Of a stretch of 64,000 nucleotides of DNA, positions 8,838-17,611 are shown in pieces. Position 1 is the first letter of the stretch. Every line of letters begins with the position of its first letter. Below the pieces are notes generated by a model. The model was not told where the DNA came from. It ran no database searches and saw nothing but the letters and a program-made list of their open reading frames with translations. The stretch is from the NCBI RefSeq assembly GCF_002002725.1, contig NZ_MUNW01000077.1, positions 1 to 64,000 on the forward strand. Reading direction: 5' to 3'. The position numbers and the translations under genes were made by a program. This DNA is from Sinorhizobium sp. A49 (GTDB lineage: Bacteria > Pseudomonadota > Alphaproteobacteria > Rhizobiales > Rhizobiaceae).

Positions 8838-10055
8838 TTACTTCGTGGCGGCGACCTTGGTTTCAGCGGGTGCCGTGCGCGTGTCGACGTCGACGACGAC
8901 GCTCAAGCCAGCGCGCAGATGGCCCTCCGCCAGCACATCGGCCGGCAGCGTGATGCGCACCGGCACGCGCTGGATCACCTTGGTGAAGTTGCCGGTGGCG
9001 TTTTCGGCCGGCAGCAGCGAGAACACTGAGCCGGATGCCGGCGAGATCGAGGCAACCGTGCCTTCGACCGCGTGCTCGTCATAGGCGTCGATATGGACTT
9101 TGACCTTCGAGCCGGGGACCAGATGCGCGATTTGCGTCTCCTTGAAGTTGGCGTCGATATAGAGCTGGTCGACCGGCACGAGTGCCGCCAGACGCTGGCC
9201 GGCGGAGACGAGGTCGCCGACCTGGACAGCGACGTTGCCGATCACACCATCATAGGGTGCCTTCAGGACGGTGAAACCGAGGTCTCGGTTGGCCTTGTCG
9301 CGGGCAAGCTCGAGCGAACGGATCTGGCTTTCCGCCTCGGCGCGCTGCGCCTGCAGCACGGTGATGTTGGCGTTGGCGGTCGCGATGTTCGCATCGGCGC
9401 CGGCAAGGTTGGCCCGCGCCTGGTCCAGCGCAACGTCGGCATTGTCGCGGGAAGCAACGGTGCCGACGTCCTTGGACTGGAGGTCGCTTGCGCGCTTTTG
9501 CGCAAGTTCGGCGCCGCGCACCGTTGCTTCGAGAGCGTTTTTCTGGGCTTCCGCCTGGGCAAGGCTCGCCTTTGCCCCGGCGATTTGCGCGTCGAAGCGG
9601 CTGAGCGCCAGCTTCTGCGTGGCGATCTGGGCCTCGGTCTGCTCGGCGGCGATGCGGTAGTCGCCGTCATCGAGCGTGACCAGCGGGTCGCCGGCCTTCA
9701 CCTGCTGGTTGGCGACGACGTCGACCTTGGCGACATACCCCGAAACCTTCGGGGAGATCGTGGCGATGTCGCCCTCGATATAGGCGTCGTCCGTCGAAAC
9801 CATGAAGCGGCCATTGGTCCACCAGTCATAGCCATACCAGCCGCCTGCGGCCAAAGCTGCGAGGCCGAGAACCGGCAAGATCGGGCTGCGCTTCTTCTTT
9901 TTCGGGGCGGCTTCGACAGCGGGCTGCTGCGTCACAGCAGGCGCCTCGTCCGTCGCACCCTTGGCTTCGGGCGCGGCCTCATGGGTCTGCGGAACTTCAA
10001 AATCCTCGCCGACAGGGCGAACGCGAGCGGCGCTGGACGTTTTGGATGCGGACAT
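8838..10055 (-). CDS. emrA: EmrA-type membrane fusion (HlyD) protein
   Basis: Periplasmic adaptor of the EmrAB efflux pump, 405 residues. A charged cytoplasmic N-terminus (PKKKKR) precedes one membrane anchor (PILPVLGLAALAAGGWYGYDWW). Then come the conserved STDDAYIEGDIATISPKVSGYV barrel/lipoyl region, a long alanine/glutamine-rich coiled coil of roughly 130 residues, and the second half-lipoyl segment FTVLKAPYDGVIGNVAVQVGD. It is the first gene of the emrAB transcript and diverges from emrR across a 127-base region carrying two operator palindromes. Confidence 0.95.
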   Translation of the reverse strand: MSASKTSSAARVRPVGEDFEVPQTHEAAPEAKGATDEAPAVTQQPAVEAAPKKKKRSPILPVLGLAALAAGGWYGYDWWTNGRFMVSTDDAYIEGDIATISPKVSGYVAKVDVVANQQVKAGDPLVTLDDGDYRIAAEQTEAQIATQKLALSRFDAQIAGAKASLAQAEAQKNALEATVRGAELAQKRASDLQSKDVGTVASRDNADVALDQARANLAGADANIATANANITVLQAQRAEAESQIRSLELARDKANRDLGFTVLKAPYDGVIGNVAVQVGDLVSAGQRLAALVPVDQLYIDANFKETQIAHLVPGSKVKVHIDAYDEHAVEGTVASISPASGSVFSLLPAENATGNFTKVIQRVPVRITLPADVLAEGHLRAGLSVVVDVDTRTAPAETKVAATK

Positions 10056-10090
10056 GGGTACCGGCCTGGTTAATGAGTGGTGATTGAACT

Positions 10091-10104
10091 GAACCGTTCG
10101 GTTC
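10091..10104. promoter_or_regulatory. EmrR operator, site 1
   Basis: Palindrome GAACCG-tt-CGGTTC with perfect 6-bp arms. It lies on the emrA side of the divergent region, 36 bases from the emrA start, where bound repressor would block emrA transcription. The same 14-base pattern GAACCG-NN-CRGTTC recurs at 10154. S. meliloti EmrR is reported to bind palindrome-like elements in this same intergenic region, which supports the call. Confidence 0.8.
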
Positions 10105-10113
10105 GATCGAAGC

Positions 10114-10142
10114 TTGACTTAATCGCTTTGACGTCGCATATC
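10114..10142 (+). promoter_or_regulatory. Candidate emrR promoter
   Basis: TTGACT (10114-10119), a 17-base spacer and CATATC (10137-10142) make a plausible sigma-70 promoter for emrR. The predicted start of transcription, near 10149, falls at operator site 2. The -10 box is a weak match, so this is a candidate only. Confidence 0.4.
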
Positions 10143-10150
10143 AAGAGGGA

Positions 10151-10170
10151 ATCGAACCGCGCAGTTCGAT
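10151..10170. promoter_or_regulatory. EmrR operator, site 2
   Basis: ATCGAAC and GTTCGAT are perfect 7-bp arms around six bases. The inner 14 bases (10154-10167, GAACCG-cg-CAGTTC) match site 1 in all but the spacer and one arm base. Sites 1 and 2 are 63 bp apart, centre to centre. This one lies just upstream of emrR and would allow autorepression. Confidence 0.75.
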
Positions 10171-10182
10171 GGATGTAATTTA

Positions 10183-10917
10183 ATGCGAACAGGACGGGCA
10201 CAGACGGCGATCATGGAACCAGCAAAGACCGGACAGAAAGAGACCATCCAGCCTGACAACGGCATGGACGACCAGCTTTGTCCCGGCGGCGGACGCCATG
10301 CGGCGGGCGAAGACCCCGCCAAGCGCGAACAGATCCTGGAGGGCGCCCGGCGCGCCTTCATGAACCAGGGCTTCGACGCCGCCAGCATGAACGACATCAC
10401 CCGCGAGGCCGGCGTCTCCAAGGGCACGCTCTATGTCTATTTCGAAAACAAGGAAGACCTGTTCAAGGCGCTGATCATCCAGGGCAAGACCCGGGTGGTT
10501 CAGACCGCCAAACATGCGCTCAACGATCACGACGATGTCGAGGAATCGCTTTTCGATTTCGGCGTGACACTGACGACCAGCATGACCGCCGAAGAGACGA
10601 TCCGGTCCATGCGCATGGTGATCGGCGTCATCGACCGCATGCCGCATCTGGCCGAACGCTTCTTCAGCGAGGCACCGGAAAACGGCTACACGGTGCTCAA
10701 GGCCTATCTCGACCGCCAGGTTCCGGCGGGAACGCTCGACATCGACAATACCGAAATGGCCGCCCGGCAGTTTATCGAGATGGCACAGGCGGGCCTCTTC
10801 AAGCACCGGCTGTTCGGCGGCATGTGTTCGGCGCCGCCGCGCGAGCAGATCGAGGGCACGGTTACGGCAGCTGTGCGGGTCTTCATGGCCGCATACGGGC
10901 CGAAGAAGACGGCTTGA
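10183..10917 (+). CDS. emrR: TetR-family repressor EmrR
   Basis: A 244-residue TetR/AcrR regulator, divergent from emrAB. The DNA-binding domain runs from about residue 47: REQILEGARRAFMNQGF, then ASMNDITREAGVSKGTLYVYFENKEDLF, an ideal TetR helix-turn-helix. The remainder is a helical ligand-binding domain. An unusual N-terminal extension of about 45 residues precedes the HTH; starts at 10213 (MEPAKTG) or 10264 (MDDQL) are possible because no upstream start has a strong ribosome binding site. Family knowledge from S. meliloti makes flavonoids the likely inducers. Confidence 0.92.
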   Translation: MRTGRAQTAIMEPAKTGQKETIQPDNGMDDQLCPGGGRHAAGEDPAKREQILEGARRAFMNQGFDAASMNDITREAGVSKGTLYVYFENKEDLFKALIIQGKTRVVQTAKHALNDHDDVEESLFDFGVTLTTSMTAEETIRSMRMVIGVIDRMPHLAERFFSEAPENGYTVLKAYLDRQVPAGTLDIDNTEMAARQFIEMAQAGLFKHRLFGGMCSAPPREQIEGTVTAAVRVFMAAYGPKKTA

Positions 10918-11022
10918 GCCGAAGGGCGCATTCGGCCGCCCCACTCTTCAATCCAGCAATTGCGATCAAGCACGCCCTGCGGCAAAACCCTATGAGCATG
11001 GGTGTCTGCCACGGGAGTGATC

Positions 11023-11862
11023 ATGAGTGCTATCGGAAGGGCGATCTGGTTCATCGAGAGCCATTTCGCGAGCGATATATCGCTGGAGGAGATCGCAGAG
11101 GCTGCCGGCTTTTCGCGCTTTCATCTGTCGCGCGTCTTCGGACTGGTGACGGGTTACTCCATCAGCGCCTATATCCGCGCACGCCGCCTGAGCGGCGCTG
11201 CGCAAACCCTTGCCGATGGCTCCTCCAGGATTCTCGCGGTGGCGCTCGAAGCGGGCTACGGTTCGCACGAGGCCTTCACCCGTGCCTTTCGCGAGCAGTT
11301 CGGCGTGACGCCGGAGACCGTGCGCAAGCAAGGGCACCTCAGCAACATCGCACTGACGGAGCCGATCAGAATGGACGACACCCGCCTCCTCAAACTGGAC
11401 CCGCCCCGCTTCGAAGACGGCCCGGCCTTGCTTCTGGCCGGCCTTGGCGAAACCTATGCCTACGGCCGCACCGAAGGCATTCCTTCGCTCTGGCAGCGCT
11501 TCAACGCCCATTTCGGCAACATTCCCGGACAGAAGGGCAATGTCGCCTATGGCGTCTGCAGCCAGAGCAACAGCGAAGCCGGCACATTTCACTACATGGC
11601 CGCAGCGGAGGTAGACGACGCCGGCAGCCTGCCCGCAGGCTTTTCGACGATCAAGCTGCCGAAACAGCGCTATATCGTGTTCCTGCACCGCGGCCATATC
11701 TCGTCGATCGCGACGACCGCGCAGCATATCTTCGGCACCTATCTTCCGGAGGCCGGTCTCCAGCATGGAGAAACGCCCGACCTGATCGAGCGTTACGACG
11801 AGCGCTTCGACCCGCATTCGGGCATGGGCGTGGTGGAAATGTGGATTCCGCTGAAACCGTAA
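11023..11862 (+). CDS. AraC-family regulator with GyrI-like effector domain
   Basis: A 279-residue Rob/SoxS-like regulator. Two helix-turn-helix motifs occupy residues 1-105 (LEEIAEAAGFSRFHLSRVFGLVTG and ILAVALEAGYGSHEAFTRAFREQFGVTP), so the DNA-binding domain is N-terminal. Residues about 120-279 are a GyrI-like small-molecule-binding domain ending in GMGVVEMWIPLKP. Such proteins usually sense drugs or other hydrophobic ligands, fitting its place next to emrR. GGGAGTGATC precedes the ATG at 11023. Targets are unknown. Confidence 0.9.
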   Translation: MSAIGRAIWFIESHFASDISLEEIAEAAGFSRFHLSRVFGLVTGYSISAYIRARRLSGAAQTLADGSSRILAVALEAGYGSHEAFTRAFREQFGVTPETVRKQGHLSNIALTEPIRMDDTRLLKLDPPRFEDGPALLLAGLGETYAYGRTEGIPSLWQRFNAHFGNIPGQKGNVAYGVCSQSNSEAGTFHYMAAAEVDDAGSLPAGFSTIKLPKQRYIVFLHRGHISSIATTAQHIFGTYLPEAGLQHGETPDLIERYDERFDPHSGMGVVEMWIPLKP

Positions 11863-11868
11863 ACGGTA

Positions 11869-11898
11869 AAGCGCCGCTGCAAACGCGCGGCGGCGCTT
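11869..11898 (+). terminator. Hairpin after the AraC-family gene
   Basis: AAGCGCCGC pairs perfectly with GCGGCGCTT across a 12-base loop, starting 7 bases past the AraC-family stop codon. No U-tract follows, so it may be a weak terminator or an mRNA-stabilising hairpin. Confidence 0.4.
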
Positions 11899-11976
11899 GT
11901 CACTTTCGCAATGTTGCTTAAATACTGCCGCGATTCTTGCGCGACGACGCGCCACCGAGACAAGGAAAGATCGCCG

Positions 11977-12732
11977 ATGCAGGATTTAATGCTGCTAGCC
12001 CAGGACCCGGCTGCCTGGGTTGCCCTCATAACACTGGTTGTCATGGAGGTGGTTCTCGGCATCGACAACCTGATCTTCATCTCGATCCTCACCAACAAGC
12101 TGCCACCCGAACACCGTGAAAAGGCCCGCCGCATCGGTATCGGTCTCGCGCTCGTCATGCGCCTCGCTCTGCTCGGCACCGTCGCCTGGATCGTCAAGCT
12201 GACGACGCCGGTCTTCGAGGTCTTCGGACATGGCTTCTCCTGGAAGGACATGATCCTGATCGCCGGCGGTCTCTTCCTCGTCTGGAAGGCGACCAAGGAA
12301 ATCCATCACAGCGTCGATCCGAGCGACCACGGCGAGGATTTCATCGCCTCTTCGGCGATCAGCAGCTTCAGCGCGGCGATCGGCCAGATTCTGTTGCTCG
12401 ACCTGGTCTTCTCGGTCGACAGCATCATCACCGCCGTCGGCATGACGCCGCATCTGCCGATCATGGTCATTGCCGTCGTCGCCGCCGTCACCGTGATGCT
12501 CGTTGCCGCAACACCGCTTGCCAACTTCATCGAGAAGAACCCGACGATCGTCATGCTGGCGCTCGCCTTCCTCCTGATGATCGGCACGACGCTGATTGCA
12601 GAAGGCATGGGTCTGCACGTGCCCAAGGGCTACATCTACGCCGCCATGGCGTTTTCGGCCCTGGTCGAGGTTCTCAACATGGTGGCGCGCAATGCGCGGC
12701 TGCGAAAGAAGGCGGCCGGCAAGCTAAATTGA
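11977..12732 (+). CDS. TerC-family integral membrane protein
   Basis: A 251-residue membrane protein of the TerC/YoaE/YkoY family, now linked to metal ion (especially manganese) export and homeostasis. About seven hydrophobic segments are visible. The conserved acidic residues sit in [16 protein letters not shown] and in [16 protein letters not shown], the paired signatures of the family. The C-terminus is basic ([13 protein letters not shown]). AAGGA upstream supports the ATG at 11977. It is followed by a strong terminator and is probably monocistronic. Confidence 0.92.
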   Translation: MQDLMLLAQDPAAWVALITLVVMEVVLGIDNLIFISILTNKLPPEHREKARRIGIGLALVMRLALLGTVAWIVKLTTPVFEVFGHGFSWKDMILIAGGLFLVWKATKEIHHSVDPSDHGEDFIASSAISSFSAAIGQILLLDLVFSVDSIITAVGMTPHLPIMVIAVVAAVTVMLVAATPLANFIEKNPTIVMLALAFLLMIGTTLIAEGMGLHVPKGYIYAAMAFSALVEVLNMVARNARLRKKAAGKLN

Positions 12733-12757
12733 GGCCTTGCCGTCAACGAAAACTGTG

Positions 12758-12785
12758 AAGGCGGGGCGCAATACCCCGCCTTTTT
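12758..12785 (+). terminator. Intrinsic terminator after the terC-family gene
   Basis: AAGGCGGGG pairs with CCCCGCCTT around a 7-base loop, followed by TTTTT. It lies 26 bases after the TerC stop codon and is a textbook rho-independent terminator. Confidence 0.88.
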
Positions 12786-12795
12786 CGTTGTCCGC

Positions 12796-12826
12796 GAAAA
12801 AGGCCTGCATCACGAGGATGCAGGCC
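12796..12826 (-). terminator. Leftward intrinsic terminator, back-to-back with the terC one
   Basis: On the minus strand GGCCTGCATC pairs perfectly with GATGCAGGCC over a 5-base loop and is followed by TTTTT. It should end transcription coming from the arsR-type gene. The stretch 12827-13032 between that gene's stop codon and this terminator holds no convincing ORF. Confidence 0.8.
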
Positions 12827-13032
12827 GGACGGGTCAGGGAGCTCGACTGCCGTTTCGTTGCCCACGGGAAGAAATCGGAAAAACTCCCGCGTTCTCCACC
12901 TCCGTCATGTCCGATTGGGCACAGTTCGCGCCTCTCGAAGGGATAACGCATCATCCGGTCAATCGTTCCTGCTGGCTTCAGGCGTCGAGATCAGGTGCGC
13001 TTCGCGCGGCCAATGCGCCGGAGGGACAGATT

Positions 13033-13380
13033 TCAGTTTTTCTCCGCGTCCGGATCGCCCTTCTGCAGTTCCTGCAGATAGACGTCGAGACGATCGAACT
13101 TCTCTTCCCAGAAGCGGCGGTAGCTGTCGAGCCAGCTGTTGATGTCGCGCAACGGTGCGGCTTCGAGCCGGCAGGGGCGCCACTGCGCCTCGCGGCCACG
13201 GCTGATCAGCCCCGCACGCTCGAGCACCTTCAAGTGTTTGGAAACAGCCGGCAGGCTCATTTCGAACGGCTCCGCCAGTTCGCCGACCGAAGCTTCGCCG
13301 AGAGAGAGCCGGGCGAGGATGGCCCTGCGCGTGGGATCGGCGAGGGCTGAAAGCGTGGTCGACAAGCGATCTTCCGTCAT
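13033..13380 (-). CDS. ArsR-family transcriptional regulator
   Basis: A 115-residue winged-helix regulator. The sequence LSALADPTRRAILARLSLGEASVGELAEPFEMSLPAVSKHLKVLERAGLISRGREAQWRPCRLE is typical of the ArsR subgroup that lacks metal-binding cysteines and usually partners with an AHSA1/SRPBCC protein. No such partner gene follows here. The C-terminal helix contains WLDSYRRFWEEKFDRLDVYLQEL, a signature of that subgroup. Its promoter should lie within 13381-13636, which also holds the divergent gltX leader; no other gene is seen there. Confidence 0.9.
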   Translation of the reverse strand: MTEDRLSTTLSALADPTRRAILARLSLGEASVGELAEPFEMSLPAVSKHLKVLERAGLISRGREAQWRPCRLEAAPLRDINSWLDSYRRFWEEKFDRLDVYLQELQKGDPDAEKN

Positions 13381-13636
13381 TCTCTAAAAAACCTTTCAGT
13401 TAAATAACCTTGTGGTTCAATATAGCCAGCCATCGGCGGTGTCAACAAAAACCGGAGTGATCCACTTTCCGTTGACATGCTCCATGTTCTATGGTCTCAC
13501 GCGAGCCGACTGGAATAGCCCGCCGATACCGCTGGTGCGGCACCCCTACGGGCCTTTCCTTCCCATAAAATGCGCGCCCGGCGGCCGGACTTGTCTTCCG
13601 GCAAGGGGCGAAAAGCACGTAAAACGGGCAAAGACC

Positions 13637-15094
13637 ATGACAGATTCAGCAGTTCGGGTACGCATTGCACCCTCCCCCACCGGCGAGCCGCATGTCGGCA
13701 CCGCCTATATCGCACTGTTCAACTATCTCTTCGCAAAGAAGCACGGCGGCACCTTCATCCTCAGGATCGAAGATACCGACGCCACGCGCTCGACGCCGGA
13801 ATTCGAGCAGAAGGTGCTGGACGCGCTGAAATGGTGCGGGCTCAAATGGTCGGAAGGCCCGGATGTCGGCGGCCCCTATGGCCCCTACCGCCAGAGCGAT
13901 CGCAAGGACATCTATCTCGACTACGTCCGCCAGATCGAGAAGAACGGCCACGGCTTCCGCTGTTTCTGCACGCCCGAGCGGCTGGAGCAGATGCGCGAGG
14001 CACAGCGCGCCGCCGGCAAGCAGCCGAAATATGACGGCCACTGCCTGACGCTCTCAGCCGAAGAAGTGACCCGCCGCGTCGATGCCGGCGAGCCGCACGT
14101 CGTGCGCATGAAGATCCCGACCGAGGGTTCCTGCAAGTTCACGGACGGCGTCTACGGCGACGTCGAAATCCCGTGGGATTCGGTCGACATGCAGGTTCTG
14201 CTCAAGGCCGACGGCATGCCGACCTATCACATGGCAAACGTCGTCGACGACTATCTGATGAAGATCACCCACGTCGCGCGCGGCGAGGAGTGGCTGGCCT
14301 CCGTGCCGAAGCACATCCTGATCTATCAATATCTCGGCCTGACGCCGCCGGTGTTCATGCACCTGTCGCTGATGCGCAACGCCGACAAGTCGAAGCTGTC
14401 GAAGCGCAAGAACCCGACATCGATCTCCTATTACTCGGCGCTCGGCTACCTGCCGGAAGCGTTGATGAACTTCCTCGGCCTGTTCTTCATCCAGATCGCC
14501 GAAGGCGAGGAGCTGATGACGATGGCCGAGCTTGCCGAAAAGTTCGACCCGGACAACCTGTCGAAGTCGGGTGCGATCTTCGACATCCAGAAGCTCGACT
14601 GGCTGAACGGCCGCTGGATCCGCGAGAAGCTGAGCGACGACGAGTTCCTCGGCCGGGTTCTGGCCTGGGCGTCCGAAAACGATCGCCTGAAGCAGGGCCT
14701 GAAGCTGTCGCAATCGCGCATCTCCAAGCTCGGCGAACTGCCCGCGCTTGCCGACTTCCTGTTGAAGTCCGACCTCGGTCTCGAACCCTCGGCCTTCGCC
14801 AAGATCAAGTCGAGCCCGGAAGAACTGGTCGAGATCTTCAACACGGTCCAGCCGGACCTGGAAAAGATCCTCGAATGGAACAAGGAAACGATCGAGGCGG
14901 AACTGCGCGCCATCGCCGACCGCATGGGCAAGAAGCTCAAGGTCGTGCTGGCGCCGCTGTTCGTCGCGGTTTCCGGCTCGTCGCGCTCCCTGCCGCTCTT
15001 CGACAGCATGGAACTGCTCGGCCGCTCGGTCGTGCGCCAGCGCTTGAAGGTTGCGGGCCAGGTCGCCGCCTCGATGGCCGGCAGCGGAAAGTAA
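13637..15094 (+). CDS. gltX: Glutamate--tRNA ligase
   Basis: Class I aminoacyl-tRNA synthetase charging tRNA-Glu, 485 residues, normal for a bacterial GluRS. The HIGH-type motif is PSPTGEPHVGTA near residue 10 and the KMSKS-type motif is KLSKR in the segment ADKSKLSKRKNPTSI. The start at 13637 opens directly on the Rossmann strand (VRVRIAPSPTG). It is followed 10 bases later by lysS on the same strand, an aminoacyl-tRNA synthetase pair that is probably cotranscribed. Alphaproteobacteria often carry two gltX copies, so another may exist elsewhere. Confidence 0.95.
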   Translation: MTDSAVRVRIAPSPTGEPHVGTAYIALFNYLFAKKHGGTFILRIEDTDATRSTPEFEQKVLDALKWCGLKWSEGPDVGGPYGPYRQSDRKDIYLDYVRQIEKNGHGFRCFCTPERLEQMREAQRAAGKQPKYDGHCLTLSAEEVTRRVDAGEPHVVRMKIPTEGSCKFTDGVYGDVEIPWDSVDMQVLLKADGMPTYHMANVVDDYLMKITHVARGEEWLASVPKHILIYQYLGLTPPVFMHLSLMRNADKSKLSKRKNPTSISYYSALGYLPEALMNFLGLFFIQIAEGEELMTMAELAEKFDPDNLSKSGAIFDIQKLDWLNGRWIREKLSDDEFLGRVLAWASENDRLKQGLKLSQSRISKLGELPALADFLLKSDLGLEPSAFAKIKSSPEELVEIFNTVQPDLEKILEWNKETIEAELRAIADRMGKKLKVVLAPLFVAVSGSSRSLPLFDSMELLGRSVVRQRLKVAGQVAASMAGSGK

Positions 15095-15104
15095 GGACAG
15101 GACG

Positions 15105-16601
15105 ATGAACGACAAGACCGAGACAACAGCCCTCTCCTCCGACGTGACGGAAGTACGCGCGCAGAAGCTGAAGCTGCTGCGCGAACAGATCGGCGACGTC
15201 TATCCGGCGCATTTCCACCGCACGATGACCAATGCCGAACTTGCGGCGAAGTATGAGACCCTGGAGCTGGACACCGAGACGCAGGATGTCGTCACGGTCG
15301 CCGGCCGCGTCTACTCGTCGCGCAACTCCGGCATGTTCATGGATATCCATGACGCCTCCGGCAAGATCCAGATCTTCAGCCACAAGGACACCACGCCGGA
15401 AGACGCCCGCGCACTGCTGCCGATGATTGACATCGGCGACATCATCGGCGTCACCGGCGTCGTGCGCCGCACCAAGCGCGGCGAGCTGACGATCAACGCG
15501 CAGGCGATCACCATGCTGACGAAGTCGTTGCTGCCGATGCCCGAGAAGTGGCACGGCCTATCCGACATCGAGCTGCGCTACCGCAAGCGCCACCTCGACA
15601 TCATGACCAACGAGGAATCCAAGCTCCGCTTCCAGCAGCGCAGCAAGATCGTCTCCGGCATCCGCCACTTCATGGAAGAAGACGGCTTCATGGAAGTCGA
15701 AACGCCGATGCTGCATTCGGTCTATGGCGGTGCCACGGCCGAGCCGTTCAAGACCCACCACAACACGCTGAAGCTCGACATGTACCTGCGCATCGCGCCG
15801 GAACTGTACCTGAAGCGCACGCTGGTCTCGGGCCTGACCGACAAGGTGTTCGAGATCAACCGCAACTTCCGCAACGAAGGCGTTTCGACAAGGCACAATC
15901 CCGAGTTCACCATGATGGAGTGCTACTGGGCCTATGCCGACTACGAGGACATCATGGACCTCGTCGAGCGGCTGTTCACCAAGCTCGCTCTGTCGATCCA
16001 TGGCTCGACCGAATTCATGTTCGGCGACAAGGAAATCTCCTTCAAGGGTCCGTTCCGCCGCGTGCCGATGCCGGATGCCGTCAAGGAAGCGACCGGCATC
16101 GACTTCCTGGCGATGAAGACCGACGAGGAAGCCCGCGTTGCCGCCAAGGCTGCCGGCTTCGAAGTCGAGAAGGACTGGACCTGGGGCGAGTGCCTCGCCT
16201 TCGTCTTCGAAGAAAAGGTCGAGCCGACGCTGATCCAGCCGTCGCACGTCACGCACTTCCCGAAGGACATCTCGCCCTTCGCCAAGGAAGTGCCGGGTGA
16301 GCCGCGCCTTGTCGAGCGCTTCGAGACCTATTGCAACACCTGGGAACTCGGCAACGCCTTCTCCGAGCTCAACGATCCGGAAGAGCAGCGCGCCCGCATG
16401 GTCGAGCAGCTCGAGCAGGCGCATGCCCGCGGCGAAAAGGCCAAGCAGCTTGACGACGAGTTCCTTGACGCCATCGACCAGGGCATGCCGCCGGCCGGTG
16501 GCCTCGGCATCGGCGTCGACCGCCTGATCATGCTGCTCACCAACGCGCCGTCGATCCGCGACATCATCCTGTTTCCGGCGCGCCGCAACAAGGCCGACTG
16601 A
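15105..16601 (+). CDS. lysS: Lysine--tRNA ligase, class II
   Basis: A 498-residue class II LysRS. It has the N-terminal OB-fold anticodon-binding domain (VVTVAGRVYSSRNSGMFMDIHD), motif 2 around FEINRNFRNEGVSTRHNPEFTMMECYWAYADY, and motif 3 GLGIGVDRLIMLL near the C-terminus. Many alphaproteobacteria use a class I LysRS (lysK) instead, so a class II enzyme is notable. The N-terminal 30 residues are a polar extension. It follows gltX by 10 bases and ends at a terminator-like hairpin. Confidence 0.93.
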   Translation: MNDKTETTALSSDVTEVRAQKLKLLREQIGDVYPAHFHRTMTNAELAAKYETLELDTETQDVVTVAGRVYSSRNSGMFMDIHDASGKIQIFSHKDTTPEDARALLPMIDIGDIIGVTGVVRRTKRGELTINAQAITMLTKSLLPMPEKWHGLSDIELRYRKRHLDIMTNEESKLRFQQRSKIVSGIRHFMEEDGFMEVETPMLHSVYGGATAEPFKTHHNTLKLDMYLRIAPELYLKRTLVSGLTDKVFEINRNFRNEGVSTRHNPEFTMMECYWAYADYEDIMDLVERLFTKLALSIHGSTEFMFGDKEISFKGPFRRVPMPDAVKEATGIDFLAMKTDEEARVAAKAAGFEVEKDWTWGECLAFVFEEKVEPTLIQPSHVTHFPKDISPFAKEVPGEPRLVERFETYCNTWELGNAFSELNDPEEQRARMVEQLEQAHARGEKAKQLDDEFLDAIDQGMPPAGGLGIGVDRLIMLLTNAPSIRDIILFPARRNKAD

Positions 16602-16626
16602 TCAGGGCCACAACAGCACAAGACAG

Positions 16627-16658
16627 AAAAGCCCGGCGCGATTGCGGCGGGCTTTTTT
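16627..16658 (+). terminator. Intrinsic terminator after lysS
   Basis: AAGCCCGGCGC pairs with GCGGCGGGCTT (one mismatch) around a 4-base loop and is followed by a run of T. It begins about 26 bases after the lysS stop codon. Confidence 0.82.
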
Positions 16659-16704
16659 CGTTCTCAATGATGGATTGCCGGCGCCCTCCAAGGCTAACCG
16701 TGTG

Positions 16705-17358
16705 TCAGTGGCCTGCTGGCGCCTCGGCGCTCTCGGCCTTGTGCTCTGGCGCTGCGGCTTCGGGTCCAGCCTCGCCCTCGACGGTGACAGCGTTCGGATC
16801 GATGCAGGGCGAACGATCGTCCATGCCGGCCATCATTCCACCGATATCGCCGACCGAAAGATCGACCGTGTTGCCGTGAAAGAAGCCGGCCGAGTTTGCC
16901 GTGCCGTCATTGTAGGACGCGCGGAAAGGCGCATCCATGCCGGGCACGCTTTGCGGGCCCGGTGCGAAAAGAACCTGAGCCCCGATTGCGGCGCCACGCA
17001 CCGCAGCCCGCTCTTCCGGTCCGGCCGCATCGAGAACGACGACCTGATAGAGATCGGCCTTCTCCGTCTTGGACAGCGCGCCGACGACGCGAAGCGCCGT
17101 GCGCATGCGCGCCTCGCCATCGGCGCGGTCCGTCTTGATGTGCAGGCGAACCCAGCGCTGGCCGTGATGGCCGAGCTTGACGGTCCTGACCAGCGTGCAT
17201 TCGAGACCGGAGGTGGCGGGCTTCGACATCCGCTCCATCAGCGCGTCGCGGCCGACATAGACGGCGGCCGCACCTGAGGCAGCCGACACGCCGAATGCGG
17301 CGGCAAGGATGACGACCAGCCTCTTCGATGGGCGCAACTTGCCGAGAATAGCCTTCAC
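16705..17358 (-). CDS. Hypothetical membrane-anchored protein
   Basis: A 217-residue protein I do not recognise. I start at GTG 17358, which opens on the basic segment KAILGKLRPSKR followed by one hydrophobic stretch (LVVILAAAFGVSAASGAAAVYV), so it is predicted to be anchored in the inner membrane with the rest in the periplasm. The central part is soluble and has no clear catalytic motif. The C-terminus is a low-complexity Ala/Glu/Pro tail (EGEAGPEAAAPEHKAESAEA). It is convergent with lysS. The 253-base region up to the nucleoside hydrolase presumably holds both divergent promoters. Confidence 0.65.
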   Translation of the reverse strand: MKAILGKLRPSKRLVVILAAAFGVSAASGAAAVYVGRDALMERMSKPATSGLECTLVRTVKLGHHGQRWVRLHIKTDRADGEARMRTALRVVGALSKTEKADLYQVVVLDAAGPEERAAVRGAAIGAQVLFAPGPQSVPGMDAPFRASYNDGTANSAGFFHGNTVDLSVGDIGGMMAGMDDRSPCIDPNAVTVEGEAGPEAAAPEHKAESAEAPAGH

Positions 17359-17611
17359 GAGAATGGCTCCGCTGTCATAACAGGAACTGAAACAAAAGCC
17401 CGAAGGCGCCTTGCAAGGATAAGCGCTCGACCTTTCGGAAAGTTTAAGCGGGTTCGGCAGCCGGGTGATCGAAAAGAGCACAGTTCATGTCACAGGCTGC
17501 ACCAACTTTGCCGTCAGGCATATCCAACCGGGATCGATCACCGATTGACTTTCGCGGGCATCTTGCCTCCATTGCGACCCGTCAAACGCAAGAAAAAGAA
17601 AAGAAGAACAC

